64,000 nucleotides of DNA from Platycnemis pennipes. Its lineage: Eukaryota > Arthropoda > Insecta > Odonata > Platycnemididae. The DNA is taken from NCBI GenBank assembly GCA_933228895.1, contig OW121848.1, positions 101,141,470 to 101,205,469 of the forward strand. Direction: 5' to 3'. The notes below the pieces were generated by a model. The model saw nothing but the letters and a program-made list of their open reading frames with translations. It did not search any database and had not been told where the DNA came from. Both the position numbers and the translations under genes were made by a program. Below, one piece after another: positions 1 to 13,439 of the stretch. Position 1 is the stretch's first letter; every line of letters begins with the position of its first letter.

Positions 1-780
1 GAACATGTTTTCGGAGTAAATGACAGTCCCAAGATCAACAGTTCTCCTCCAGTTACACAGGGGTCAAAGGTCACCGAGGTCTAGGTAGGCAAATATGGGC
101 AACAAATGGGACGTAAATGATTTACAAAGTACGAACCCTATCTTCTCATCTGTTGATCTCCAAGGACTACACGGGATCATAGATCATGAGGTCTATGTGT
201 GTTATTCGGGGCAAAAACGTGTCGTTTCTTAGGTTTAATGAAATAGGTGCCAAGTCGATAGTAATATTTCAAGATTCCTCTTGCCATCCTATTCACTCCA
301 AGAGTTACGCTGGAGTCACTTTCAGCAACCTCACTTTGCCACTCCATTTCTCTTTGGCTTCTGTTCAGGGTTGGTCACGATGACGATTCACCCTGAGAAC
401 AATATTCCTTAGTTGAAGGTTGAGATAATCGTGATTCACACCATGAACCGGCGGTGCAATGCATTGTGTAATGTGTATAGAGGTCCAAAATGGGAAAAAT
501 TGGCCAAAATTAATACCGTCGTTATATCAACGTACTTACAAGTAAAATAGTTGAATCCCAAGGTTATTGACCTGCTGAATCCGATTTTGAAGTTATATTT
601 TATGTATCTCTAAATGTTAACATTTTAAAGATATAATTATTCAAACAATTTCCAAATATTCTACAGAAGTAATTATCTGGGTACAAAGGACCCACAACTC
701 TTTCGATCATATCACTCCAAAATATTTACGTAACTAATAAATGCATAGTACTTCGAGATCCATGTAATGCTTCAACCCTG
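1..780. other. Intergenic, no supported feature
   Basis: AT-rich sequence with only short chance open frames. I see no repeat ends, transposon motifs or coding pattern here. Confidence 0.5.
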
Positions 781-842
781 TCGTTCACGGGATTCGAACC
801 CACGACCTTCAGCTACCGGCTTGCGCGTTAGCTACCCATTTA
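781..842 (-). repeat. tRNA-like SINE head (Pol III promoter-like)
   Basis: On the minus strand this stretch has a B-box match, GGTTCGAATCCC (plus positions 789-800), preceded by an A-box-like block, GGGTAGCTAACGCG (about 821-835), at roughly tRNA spacing. The order and spacing fit the tRNA-derived 5' end of a SINE. It is not a tRNA gene: the flanks do not make an acceptor stem that I can see, and no clear anticodon arm is present. No SINE body was recognised downstream, so it is a fragment or a different family from the copies at 4.6, 47 and 50 kb. Confidence 0.4.
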
Positions 843-1099
843 GAATAATTGAATACTCTAATTTAGGTTAAATAATATGATATAAGTGATGTATAACTTC
901 TGGAAAAATAGGAAAAAAGATATACTTGATGCTTTCATATAGGCATATTTACTTTGGCATACCTAATCATTTTTATCTAATAAAAGTCTTATTCAGACAT
1001 CACTATATCGGACTAATTGTCGCTGTGCGTATCAGCCAGGGCAAGAAGATTTTTAACTTCAATTGCTAAGTTTACCTCAGTTTTCTTCAACACGCCTGA

Positions 1100-1925
1100 T
1101 ACTTAAATTAATCGATCTGAGATTAACAATGATGTCTGGAATAAGTCTTCATTTGTTGCCAACCTAGACAATTTCCCCGTGAGATACTCCCAGTATCTTC
1201 TTATATCATTATTATTTGCCTTTATGACTTCTTCTAAGAAGTGTCCAATTAGAATAAATGATTCCTTGGAAATGGCTGCTAAGTGGATCAGCATCTTATG
1301 CACAGTAGATGGCATGTAATACCGTGCGTAGAGTTGGACATTCAGATCTGTTTCTTGATTAGTTTTGCAGCAGTTTCGAGGCCTTTGCTGCGATAGTTAA
1401 TTGAAACAGTTAGGGCTACCTCAGCTGGCAACGTGCTGACTCTGAGTTCTTCTTCTCTTTTCTATTTCGCTTGACTCCTCCAATAATTTTTTTGGCCGTC
1501 GCCCTATTTCAGCATACTCTTGCAAAAATGCAAAATATTATTTTATTACTAACCAATAAAATATTAACATCTTATCAATTAATCGTAATTGTAAAAATGG
1601 ATACTCACCGTGCGTACTGGGAAGCCATGCACATGAAGGAAGTTTAAACTCCAGCCATAACCAGTTTTTGACCTTTTTCCTGAAATATTTATTCGAACGC
1701 GAGCTTTGTTCCCACTTTTCCAGATACTTGGCGAAAAAATTTCTGCATGCAGCCCATCAGAATGTTTTTGGCAGCAACATCTCCGTTTATATTCAACTGA
1801 GCAATAAAGTATTCAAGAACGTATTGTTTCTTTGAAGCTAAAGAATATCTATTTCGCTTCATAAATTTCTCGTTCAACTCAAGGTTCGTTATCTCTATGA
1901 CATCCATTACAACTCTTAAGACATA
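1100..1925 (-). pseudogene. Decayed transposon-type ORF with probable 90-bp intron
   Basis: Two minus-strand pieces read as one broken gene. The upstream piece (1907-1689) begins MDVIEITNLELNEK and, after a frame change near 1730, continues into a Trp- and basic-rich stretch (FRKKVKNWLWLEFKLP). A good donor (G|GTGAGTAT, exon end 1609) and an acceptor (TTTTTGCAAG|AG, exon start 1518) would remove positions 1608-1519. The second exon starts EYAEIGRRPKKLLEESSEI, then after stops and frame changes runs through YYMPSTVHKMLIH and LSRLATNEDLF (1345-1103). From memory, the order (W..F..P, then GRP.K..EES, then YMP.TVHK.LIHG, then SR.A.N.D.L) resembles a transposon-associated ORF common in arthropod genomes, but I cannot name its superfamily. 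Several stops make it non-functional. The neighbours are intergenic. Confidence 0.45.
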
Positions 1926-4480
1926 ATCTTTTAGGGCTGAAACGAGAACGCTGAACCAAATACCTATAAGAAAATGCTATGCCAACCACAAAAGAGATCA
2001 ATCAATAAATATAAAATCAATAAAAAGTGCAAAACTAAGAATGATGAATTAAAATTGGAACAAGGAATAGGAATAAACTTATCTATCCTTTTCTGGCTTA
2101 TATTGATGGTTAGGTGTCAGGTAGGAGAGGTGTTTCTTTCCTCTGAGCAGGACAAGCTTTCCTCTGCGCGTAGCAGATCAGAACACGCTTCTATGCTCTT
2201 CACGCTTCTACACCTAGTATAAATGAGTTAGTTTTCGAAGTGTCAATGCTTAAAACCACGGCAGAGTTCGCGGGTGTTGACCGTTATCCTCGTTCCGTAG
2301 TATTCCAAGAAATCTTAACGCACGTGCAGAAAGAGTTCTGCTTTGGTGGCCGGAGTGCAATCCGTCCCATCGTCAATGAAGAGCACGCGGCTGGGTTTTT
2401 TTGGTTTGAAGGCAATAAATGTGCAACCGAAAGCTGCCCTTTTCAGTCAAAATATCTCTTTCGGGCGGCGAGGGAACAGCAAGGGTATTTTGAAACTTTA
2501 ATTGCTCTGTGGAAGGCCTTATCCTATTTCCAGAAGCGAGTGGTGGACAGGGTGGTTCAGGCGTATTAGAAATATTAAAATATACGAATACAAAGCAACA
2601 ATTAATTGCTGAGTAAACATCTGTAGCTTTTCGTTTGGATTATAATTCGTATAATGGTATAAAGGTATATGCTAGCACGTAAACCGACCCTCATTAAAAA
2701 CAGAGATAGACCTTATTGATGAACTTTGGGTTTACAGGAATAACCAATATAATTTGGTACAAAACAGTGCGCATTATGTATGAAGATGAAAAATCTGTAA
2801 CATTCCACAAGAGTAACTATTGATAAAACCACTTGGGTCACTGCGCAGCAGCTCGGCCGCCGCCGCCGCTGCGGGTCGAAGATGCGGAGCGGTGCGTTGT
2901 ACCGCTCAACTTAAAACAGTCTGGAGGTCAGATAAGCAAGTATAAGCAAGATTTTTTTTTCATCGTGTTTAATTGGCTTTCCTGCACATTTCCATATGAA
3001 AATGTCAAAAGGGGCACAAAACAATAATGATGCATTTATTTAAAAAAATTACTACATAATGGATAAATATTTCTAAAAAATTTTTAATGGTCAACCAAGT
3101 ACTCAATTGGAAAAAAATTACAGGATTTTTATTCTATGAGGTATCAAAATTCCGTGAAAAAATTAGTGAAGGACACTTATGTACTTAAAGCCTTCTACTA
3201 TCAAGGTGAACTTCACAAAAATTTACAGATTCAACGCGACGGGCGTTTAACCCTTGATTTACCCAACTTTCACGAGTGATACACATTAATGTGTGCTATA
3301 CAGAGACCCATTTAGTACCCTATTTTGTAGGCCATATTCTCTAAAATACGAAAACACCATTTAAAGTTTCCTTGCAAAAAGTCGAAAAATTTACTTTTGG
3401 CCATGTATTTCCGATTTCGGACCACTGTGGGGCGTGAAGCCAAATTAACACAACCCGCACGACAAAAAAGCGCTATCCCGCTACTTACCACTACCCATGA
3501 CAGTTTAGTGTGAAGAGTGTATCTTTGCAAATTAAAATTTTGGAAAAAAAATTCTGACTTTCTTGTATCTCGATCTTTTTACATTTAAACCTTATGAGGC
3601 AAAATTTGATTTAATTTTGGACCTTCATTCTGGGGTCAAAAAATCGAATTTTTAAATGATGCTCACACCGCACAAAACATGGGACCCTATTCTAGCCTTG
3701 TATCAAATTTCATCATCGAGTGACAAATAAAAGTGCCTTAAATTTGAGGTCAAAAATGACACATAATCCATGGATCAGTCTACATAGAAACATCGAGTTA
3801 ACCCGTTATTTTTATTCTTCCGCACTTAAAATGGCAGCCATACACTGAGCAAGTATTAGTCATTAGTCAGGTATTAGCCTCTGATGAACTGTGTTTTCCC
3901 TTCAGCAATAAACACCACTATTTTCAGCGAAGCACTTTTCACACTGAACTGTCGTGGGTAGTGGTAAGATGGCGGCATTGCGCAATATGTCGTGCGGGTT
4001 GCGTTAGGTTGGCTTCAGCCCCCTCTATGCATGATACATTGCACTGCCGATCTATATCTCTATATCTGTGACCCACAGTAATTGACGTTTTTGAAAGCAA
4101 CACAAAATGCAATTCTAAAAATATTTTGAGACCAATCTTGAGGGACAAGGTTTCATGATTTCATTTATGCATTTGCGAATAGCTGCCAGAAAAGAAATCA
4201 AATTGTTGCCTGACATCTAATTGATCTTTGATGCCGTCCGAAGGAAATACCACCACTGAGTGACAAGAGGAAAAAGAGAAGGTGATAGGAACAATCGGTA
4301 CTTATCTGTCTTCAAGTCTGAACCCGCATTTAAAGGCGTTTCAGACGGGGAGGGAAGATACTTGGATGGGCACAGTACGGAATATGGAAGGGAAGGGAAT
4401 AGAACTCATTTCATGTTCATTATGCAGTACAAATAATGGAATAAGCAAATCCATGAAGCAACAATAATCCATCCCTTCCG
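1926..4480. other. Intergenic, nothing firm
   Basis: A 108-codon frame with an ATG at 2246 ends at 2569; its product is unrecognised and I do not call it a gene. A GC-rich patch at about 2845-2905 contains a short CCG run (GCCGCCGCCGCCGCTGCGG). The rest is AT-rich without repeat structure that I could detect. Confidence 0.4.
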
Positions 4481-4494
4481 TGTGGAGAAAACCC

Positions 4495-4555
4495 CACCCG
4501 TGCGGGATTCGAACCCGTGACCTTCGTCAAGAGGAGGCTTGGCTATTGAGGGGTA
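4495..4555 (-). repeat. Second tRNA-like SINE head
   Basis: The minus strand carries a B box, GGTTCGAATCCC (plus 4504-4515), and upstream of it an A-box-like TAGCCAAGCCTCC (about 4533-4545). It lies directly downstream, in transcript sense, of the SINE body at 4556-4825. This is either a separate SINE inserted at its tail or a composite of two tRNA-like units. No cloverleaf is evident, so a real tRNA gene is unlikely. Confidence 0.4.
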
Positions 4556-4825
4556 TATTTCGCCAACATCGAGGCAAGCAGATCGAGAAACTCGGTGTCG
4601 GCGGCATTAGCCTTCTCTCAACAAAAGGTGCCATGAATACAACGCGGCTTAACCTTCGGTCGCGGCGTAACCTCCGGACATATAATACGACGGTCACAGT
4701 ACTTCACTAACTTCACTAAGTTGCTCTCCATACAGCACTCAAGCAAAGCTGGCTTACCAATGAAAATATCTTCAGTATTTCGATACGACAGTTCTTTAAC
4801 CACTACACCAACCCGGCTCTAGCAC
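4556..4825 (-). repeat. Diverged SINE copy A
   Basis: Read on the minus strand, it has a tRNA-like start (GGTTGGTGTAGTGGTTAAAG, about 4796-4815), then CTTGAGTGC, an AAGTT.AGTACT-like block, GTTAAGC, GGCACCTTT.GTTG, GCTAATGCCG and a GTTTCTC block. The same blocks occur in the same order in the SINEs at 46,882-47,212 and 49,845-50,150. It is the most diverged of the three: the B box is no longer recognisable. Confidence 0.55.
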
Positions 4826-7800
4826 AAATATGTAAGGTGCGCCATTTAAATGATACAAAACCCAATATTATGAATAGTGTTGTGCAAGTAAAGCATGTGT
4901 AAAATAAATAAGTAAAAATTCTTGAGTACAGTAGCAATTCAGTTGGGAGGCAATACAGAGCAAAACATTTCGGCATTTGGTTTCCCACGTAAGATTTCAG
5001 GCCAATATTCGGAAGAAAGGAAACCATATTTATTTTGAAGTCACTTATCTTGAAATGGAAGGGGCAGCTTGAGGAAAAATAAGTGGAAGAAGGCTTGTAA
5101 CCCCACAAATGACTTTGGTAGCCACTAACACAAATGATATTGGAGAGGCAAAAGAAGCTAACGCTCGAGACGAAACTACGATATACGCATCAAATTCAAA
5201 AGCTCGGCACCAAATACTGTACGAGTTGGGTGATTTTCCACAAGGAAAACAGAAACCATAGCTATTTCTTGATAATGAAATATTATTTGGCTTCGGTAAA
5301 ATCAGGCCCATGCTGTTCCATATTTACTCCCAGTCTTATCCTTTCATACACTAAAAATATGGCTTAAGGATCTTCGATTAAAATTAATGAAATATCAGAA
5401 AAGAGAGTTTGACACTATCAAAAATTAATTATGTATATAAACACAGATGTGTTATATTTACGGTGCTGATATGTTGAATGAAAGATATAGCATGGGTGTT
5501 TGCTGAATACTCAACACACACCCATATATGTATAGAGGCATAGTGATGACGGCATTTTTTACGGACTATTACTATGTTGCATATCTATTGACAAACGTCC
5601 CAACTTCCTATGGAAATTGATAAAATTAGTGTTGGTTGGTTGGTTTATAAGGAAAGAACTCACCTAGTAGAACGCTAAATAGCACTGAATTTGATTAACT
5701 TATTTATACGTGCAATGAAACCGAGTACCAATATATATAACGCTTAAATTCACTGACCGCAGCTAACACCACTGATTAGCGAATTACTAGGCATTCTGAA
5801 ATATCTGACATGAAGTTTGACATATCATTAAAAATTGATCATGTCACTTAGGCTGCAAATTCATTATTTTTGTGCAAAAAATAATTAAAATCAAGGATAT
5901 TTTTCAAGCAATCTGTATACCACTAATCGTCATGGCATTTCTCGAAAAATACTACCAACAAAAACTACCAGACTGGAATCTTATGCATATCTATCTCAAA
6001 TAGCTTAGCATTGTAACGGCAACAATCACCATGCATAATAACGGCAAAGAAAAAATAATGATCTCATTTATTTATCTTAAATTACTCTCAAGCGCTCAAT
6101 GTGTGTTTCATTCGTAAATCACTAATTTGAAGCTCCTGTAATCTACACAGCTCCTCATTAGGATCACATCAAGCCGCAACGAACTGTTTTAATAGGAAAC
6201 AATGATCGAGTTAACATCCCAGGCGCCTCATTGGAGGTAAATGTGGCCATTAAAAAAATCACGTTTCCAGGCGTGACTTAAGTAGGAACTACATAATTGA
6301 GAAACCTTTCCTGCAATAAATTTAAAAAGACCTATGGATAGTGGATGCAGGGTGAGGGAGGAGATACACGCGTGAAAGCATCCCTCAGTTGATTCTGCAT
6401 CTTAATAGCTATCCTTGCATTTCCTGGCACTCACACTTGGGGCTCTCAAATCACATCAGGCACTTTTCCTTCCGTCGCACGACGTCGTTCTCCTCTTCCT
6501 ACCAACCACTTCATATTCCGTTGCCCACTTGGAGCAGTGGCACACGAGGAGTAAGTTAAATGGGACTGGTGGGCCAGGAAATGAATGCAGGGTCCAGGGA
6601 CCCACCGGATGAGTGGATGCCTCCAATATAGGATGGTGAAGCAGCAAATCCAACTCGTCTCTTCTCCTCTCATCTTGAGATCGTCTCTCCATTGCTAGAC
6701 TCTCGTCATTTTACTCTCCGACCGTTAGCTCAAAGTGTGCACTTGTCGGGGATTAGCCTACAAAAGGGCACAGTTTGAATGCCACAGTTTTTAAACGAGA
6801 TGGATTTTTCACTGGCTGGAGTCACCCAAAGTCCCGTTTCGAAGTAGTAATCCAAAATGAATCACGTGATTCTTGCGCATTCAGAAACGGCTGGGAAAAT
6901 TTCCGTGGAAAACACATTCTTCCGCATGAAAAATAATCACCAATTTGAATTTTATAAAATGAAGCCCATTACGAAAAGAACGATAATGCGAGAAGTGCCG
7001 GAAAAATTAAATAAAAATGGCGGAATAAGAACTGGTGAAAATCAGCTACTCTTCTCTTGACATGTATCCATAAATATATTGATAGCCACACCCTTAGGTC
7101 ACGAAGAAATATAACAAGATATTCACTGTACTGATTGAATGCATTGAACTGATCTTAACCATTAAGACGAATAGAGCAATTACACCATATATGTACATTA
7201 ATCTCTACAACACACCTGTGGATATTAGTGGATGCACCAGCATCCTCAGAGGAGGACAATGATTGACTATACCTATCGGATCATCAACTACTGCCTAGAC
7301 AGAATGAGTCATCGATAAATGAAATGGCATATTGATACATAACTGGCGACAATTAGCATATCTCATTACCTCATCTTCCGATTTTTCTTTATAACTTTCC
7401 AAAAATCCAATGGAAATGAACGAATGAGTTATACATATGTTTTTATATATTTTCACACCCGTCTATTTTTATTTTAGTAAACATCTCAATTGACAGCAAT
7501 TAATAAATATCACTTAAAAATCTTCATGTTCATGTTTTCTAGACACTCGATCACGCGTTAGCGTGGTTCTCTTTTCCCCTTACCCATCTCTCAAGGTATC
7601 GTTACTCCCTTCATCCCAGCCAATCAGTATACCCGTCCACCAAAAAAAGCTTTTTTCTCCGCTCGGGTTTAAACTTTAGGCTACTTGCCTTTACCGATTT
7701 CAGAGGCTTTTCTACTTCATTTTTTTCTGAGGCCTTGAAGGATAAAATATTCAGAAGAAAAGCAGAAGAAGAATTGACTTGGAAGCGACTCAGGCGTAGT

Positions 7801-9929
7801 CTGCGGTAGATTGGGGGTCAGTAGTTGTGATCATTTCATAACTAGTCAAAAAAGCGCTCATTCTTAACAACCATCTACCTACACTTTACCACGAAATACA
7901 TGAAGTTTCTGCCTCATTTGTCGGTGGAGAGTATCTAACTCTAACATCATTATGGGTGGTTCATGAAATAATACCATATTCAGCATTACAGTAATAACAG
8001 TTCAGAATATTGTTTTGATTTGAAACTAATACAAAGGCACTGCCAATCTCAATGTTATTCGCAACACTGCGTAAAACAGCAAGATAGCAGCGGGAATGAC
8101 ATTTTTCCAAATATGTTGTTCTAATGTACTAATGAGAAGGACAAGTATTCTTCTTCTCCCTCGATTTAATATAAAAATTTCAAATGAGTGGCTGCTATCG
8201 TAGGCACAACTGAGGCTCCAAATTAATACCATAACGAATAATTCAGTTCCACCCTATGGACTTAAAAACCATTTAGCTTGTTCACGATAGTATTTCAATT
8301 TAGTACAAGAATACATATTAAGGCTAATGCAGATTTTGCCTATAAACGTTTTTTAAATAATTTTTAGCGAATATCATAACAAGCTCTCGATCAACGAACA
8401 ATTAGTCAATAAACATAAGATCAGGAGTATTAAATAAAAAATACTTATGTATTTAAAATATCTATTAGTTTGTCTCTTATTTTCATTCGGGCGGTCTATG
8501 CATTTTTATTGCATACCGATATGATAATAATATCAGAAAACGTTCGATAAACTACCCCTTACGCTTTCATGCACAGTAAAATTCATAATTGCTCCAGTCT
8601 TTACCCAATATTCCTTTGGCAAGCACCTTAATTATTGAGGAAAATTGTTTACTTCGTAAATTTTATAAACAATTCTTCGCTGAAGGTGCGTCGTAATTTT
8701 CCTGGTAGAATAGTACAGGACTTCTATTCAAAGTGTCCAGGAACGCTTGCACCGAAATTCATTTTGAACGGCTAACGCGTATACTTCCACATTCCTAGAA
8801 TTTTTCTGAAACCTTTGCTTAAAAGGTCATAAAAATTCTCAACATAACAATCCTGGAGAGTTATTTGCCACCCACACACCATATTAGTGACAAAAACTAA
8901 GCATGAGGGTGCTCAAATCACAGAAAAACCGTGACGATTCGACCTTTAGATAATTAGGTATTCATTAGGATTCTGGCAGAGGTTCTACAAGAGAACCTTT
9001 ATAAATTATAGAAAAAGCTTCGTACCTAGGCTATTCAGGAATCATTTGGTGCATGAAAGCATGTTAAATTAATGTTCATTTGCAAATTTAATTAAAATGA
9101 GTAAAATCAGTTGTATCCATTTCTCTCCATTCTCAGAAGAAAATAATTGCTGTAAATAACCAAATAAGACATTATAGAACGTGTGGATTTGTATGCTACG
9201 AGGTCTTCAACACCAGATAATGAAAAAACAAAATGTAAATGCTTTAAGAAATATTGGAAGTGATTAGGACCAATTATGTTCATTCTTACGATTATTATAG
9301 CTATCCATGCACCATCACCAAGGTACAATGAAAGACTAAGCATCCATAAAAGGTGAGTTTGTATGCATCTCAGTGCAAGAGTTCTTTCTCAGGCATTCCG
9401 AATTCTTATTGGGATAGGTAATAGGATTCTTAATCAGAATGTCCTAGGTTGAATAATAATCGATCTAGATCATTTATTTTTCACGCAAGTAGCCAATTAC
9501 CACTATGTAAAAAAAGCAATTAATAAGAGTTTTATCACATTTCACCATAATATAAGATATCATCTGCGTTCAGTATTGCACCATCTATCCTCGTCTTCTT
9601 TGCTTAAATGAATTATTAGCTCAAAAGGTTTATCATACAAAGGGAAACCTTAAATTTAGCCCTATTTCTGAGCTATAAGTAACAGCTGATACGTTAATCT
9701 CAAGTTAATCTCAACAGAAAATTAGGTTTTATGATAGTGTGAGCTTACGATTTAAAGTTACAGAAAAGTTTTATTTATTTAGTGCGAGGTAAATCAGATC
9801 CTGCGATTATGCATCATAAAACCTGGGTGGATTCATTCAACTCTGGGCTAAATCTAAATTGAGACGATTGGAATGTCTGTATAATATAAAAGATATGGCG
9901 GGAGCAGTACCTTCCTCGTAATAGATTTG
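4826..9929. other. Intergenic, no supported feature
   Basis: About 5 kb of AT-rich sequence with short chance frames only. No transposon protein motif, long inverted repeat or GC-rich island was found by eye. Confidence 0.45.
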
Positions 9930-10128
9930 GGGTCCCAAGAATTTATCATGCATTCTCCAGAGATACGGAAAGATGCGCAAGGTCTATCACATATTTATTC
10001 TGAGACAATTACTATCATGACGCTATCACGATCAGAATCGTTATTTCAGACTCCCAACGCATATTTCCATATCTCTGAATAAAACTCGCGCATGCTGAAG
10101 CAGAATGCTTGATAAATTGTTGGGATCT
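9930..10128. repeat. Imperfect foldback (inverted repeat)
   Basis: The left end (TCCCAAGAATTTATCATGC, 9933-9951) matches the reverse complement of the right end (10,105-10,125), and further in, CAGAGATACGGAAAGATGCG (9958-9977) pairs with an inverted copy at about 10,060-10,080. The right arm has an extra block of roughly 24 bp. The structure fits a small non-autonomous foldback or MITE; no coding content and no clear target duplication were seen. Confidence 0.45.
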
Positions 10129-10130
10129 CA

Positions 10131-13100
10131 ACTTCCATCCCTTCATATACTTTTCCTACTCCCTCCATCCCTCACGATACAAAAACATTCCGTGTGCCTA
10201 CACCCGCCGCTCGATCACGAACTTTCTGTTAGATCATCTTTCTCTCAGATGATCCGTCAGCCTATGCTCCAGCCGTCAACCCTCTATCGCAGCAACTCCA
10301 GCTTTGTAGGCCCTCCTATAACTCAATACGGCGTGATCCACCTCCTCCCCCCGGCTCTCCCATCTATGACGGAAAAAGTAAAATGTGCGTGGAATCAACT
10401 GAAGTTAAAGTAATGGAAAAGAGTGGGGCAGATGAGGATGCAATGTGGAAACGGTTAGAAGAAGAGTATCCAAAGGACAGGGGAGAGAAAATGAAAAGGA
10501 TGCTGGAGACAAAAGAGTTTTAGGATAAATGGAAAGTAAGTGTGGAGGGTGAGTACTGGAGAGGAAAGAAGGAAAGGGCTCGAAATACGGGGAACGGAAA
10601 CATGTTGTAAAGGACTGGAGAGAGTCAACGAAGCACAGGATGATTTTTGTATCCAGTCTAAGGAATTCTCATAAAATATTATCCCAAATGAGAAAATGAT
10701 AAAAATTTGTGCACGGTATCAAACAGAGACAACTTAATTTTAAAAATGCATGAAATTTCCGAGGGATATTTCTTTCACCTCTCTAACATTGACTTTCCAC
10801 TATTATGCACAAAATGCTGACGAATGTAAAATGCTGGACGTATGTACAAACAATGCTTTCCAGTGGAAACGTCATATTCATACTGCTATAGGTGGGTAGC
10901 TTTTTCTCAATCAGTGATGTTACTAGTGGAGATAATGTGGGTGTAAAGTAAAGAAAGAAATGGAGTACATCCATTTTAGGTTATCTGTGCGCAATCGGAG
11001 ACATAAAAAGTAACTTCCCAAAACAAATTATTGGAGCATGAAGGATTTGGCTTACGAATTGGAATCATACATTGTCTTTGCTAACTTCTTACGGCCATAT
11101 TCTAAGAACTTACGATACCTGTAATCAATATAACAAGGGGAAAAGTGCTTCATAAAGAGGTTTGAGGTCCATTGATGTGAAAAAATAACGCTATGAGCTT
11201 CTAACACAACTGAGACGCTTAGTAATGTGTGAGGTACACCACTTAAGATTTTTAAATTTAGTTTTGAGCAATAGAAAAGGAAAACGATAACTCTTTCCAA
11301 GTCATAATCCGTTTCACTCTAACTAAGAAATAAATCGAAATTATGGGTAACAGATTGGTTGGTAATGAAAAGAGGATTTTATTTTGCAGCATCGTCGCAT
11401 TCACATCCGCGCATTTTACTAATACAAAAAAAATCATCAACACACTACTGGGATTAGCAAAATGGGAATAAATGTTCATTCACTATAAAAGGAGTACCAA
11501 TAAGAATGCTATACTGTCTTGAAACGCTTACGCAAATTTTATCGTCAACAATCACCGGTCAAAAGATAAAATTAGCGCAGCTTCCCACTCCAGACCACGG
11601 TAGACCTCTGCTGCCTCTTGGAATATCTCATTACTGCATAATTCTTCTTCATGCATCCTTCATTCCTTGGTTCACATATGTATTTCAAGCAAGACATTTC
11701 CCCGCCACGACGCATAATTATTTTGAACTTTTAAAATACACTTAAGAAATCAAATCTCATAAAATTGATTTTTTTTATTTAACCCAACCATAAAAACGCC
11801 TTTATATTTACCGCTCGTATTTCATAAAAATATTTGGGACGAATAGAGTTTATATAAAAACTTTCTTTCGTATTTTTAAGAGAAAGACCACATCATTAAA
11901 TAGCCATGCATCAATTTTAGATTTTCAAAAAAATAAATATGCCCTTAGCAGGTGCACGACACACTCGGCATTGGCCCACCTAATTTACAGAACTTTTTTC
12001 ATAAATGAACTGGCCGACTCTTAAACTGGGAACTAATGGAATTCGAGGGCTACTGACGGATACGAAAATACGTCGAAATTCGTCCTTTGTTTCTTCATGG
12101 ACCCAATCGAGGTCCAGGCACACTCTCCTCATTTCTTGCCCCGCTATTTCCAAAACCGAATCATATCCCCGATTTGCATATCCATCCCGCTTTCTCCTTT
12201 AAATTCTCCCACAGTCCACGCAATACCATGCCTGCTTACACCCTTGCATAATTTCTTAACGCTCCACGTCTCCACTGTTCTCTACGGTTAAACTTTATTC
12301 CAATCTTTTTAAATTACTCCAATCAAATAGTCGCCTCGCACAACCATCCATAATACGTCCCCGTAATTGAATTTACGCAGAATTTTAAATTATGGACGAC
12401 GAGGAAAAAAGGAGGATGCGCAATGGTGTAAATGGTAAGAGGGGGTCGAGAGTGGATGGATGGGGAGGAATATAGGAGAGTGGGAACGCATGCCCGAGCC
12501 TACCAAATAATGGGAATCCCGCCCATACGTTTTCCGCTTTAAACAAGAATCCATTAACGATCGAGCACCTTGACCACTCTTAGCGTCCGTTAAACTTTCC
12601 CCTTTTTGTTTACTTTCTCCAATTCCAATTCTTTTGTTTCCCTTCGGCCTGAACCGGAGTCAAAATTATTAATTTTTTTAACATCCGGCGTGTAGAGGCA
12701 ATTTTTAACTAAAAAATTATAAGCCCAATATCTTGCCAAGGTAATTCGGTACATTTAAGTTCATTAAATAGTTTTAATTACCTGAGATAATGTTATCCTT
12801 AGAAAAGATATTTTTGAAACAATTCGCTTGATTGGGAATATTCCTGTGTGATGAAGCATCTACGTCAAAAGCTATCTACGGCCAAAATATTGGAAGCGGA
12901 GCTACAAAGACCAGCAGGTGAAATCGTTTGTTTCAAGGCTTGTTCCCATCACATTCCTAATCTTCCTCTACGCAATAGAGAGTTTCTCCTGACGTTCAAT
13001 TAAATTTCACGAACAATCCCCACTCCCTGTATGTGCCTGTACGGTTTGGATCTATTAGTTTGAAGTTGGAGATCGACTGAAAACAGGTTACTGCTTCAGT

Positions 13101-13439
13101 GAGTGCAACGTTATATTGCACGCACGGCAATTGCAAAACGTTCATGCCAAAGGTGCGAACGCGATATATCCAGCGAATTCCTGGAGCATTTCTCTGTTCG
13201 GAAGAAAACAGTTATTTAATAAAAATGTAAAGCAAGCTATCATGTTGGTATTCTCTTCAACTACGGTAGGAAAAATCCAAATTATCTTTTTCCGCAGCCC
13301 TTTCAAAATAATCCAAAACTGAAGGAGCAATATCTTTACAAAATTACGCATTTGACGCAAGGGTAAAACGCCATCATAAAGATTCCCGAATGCCTTCCGC
13401 ATCTTTCACTCCCTTCATGATTTCAGCATTCTAATCTAC
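10131..13439. other. Intergenic, no supported feature
   Basis: Mostly AT-rich. A purine-rich plus-strand patch lies at about 10,415-10,625. Frames in this stretch look like chance. Confidence 0.4.

Noticed and set aside
781..842. tRNA gene on the minus strand
   Set aside because: A- and B-box-like motifs are present, but I could not build an acceptor stem or anticodon arm; a SINE head explains it better.
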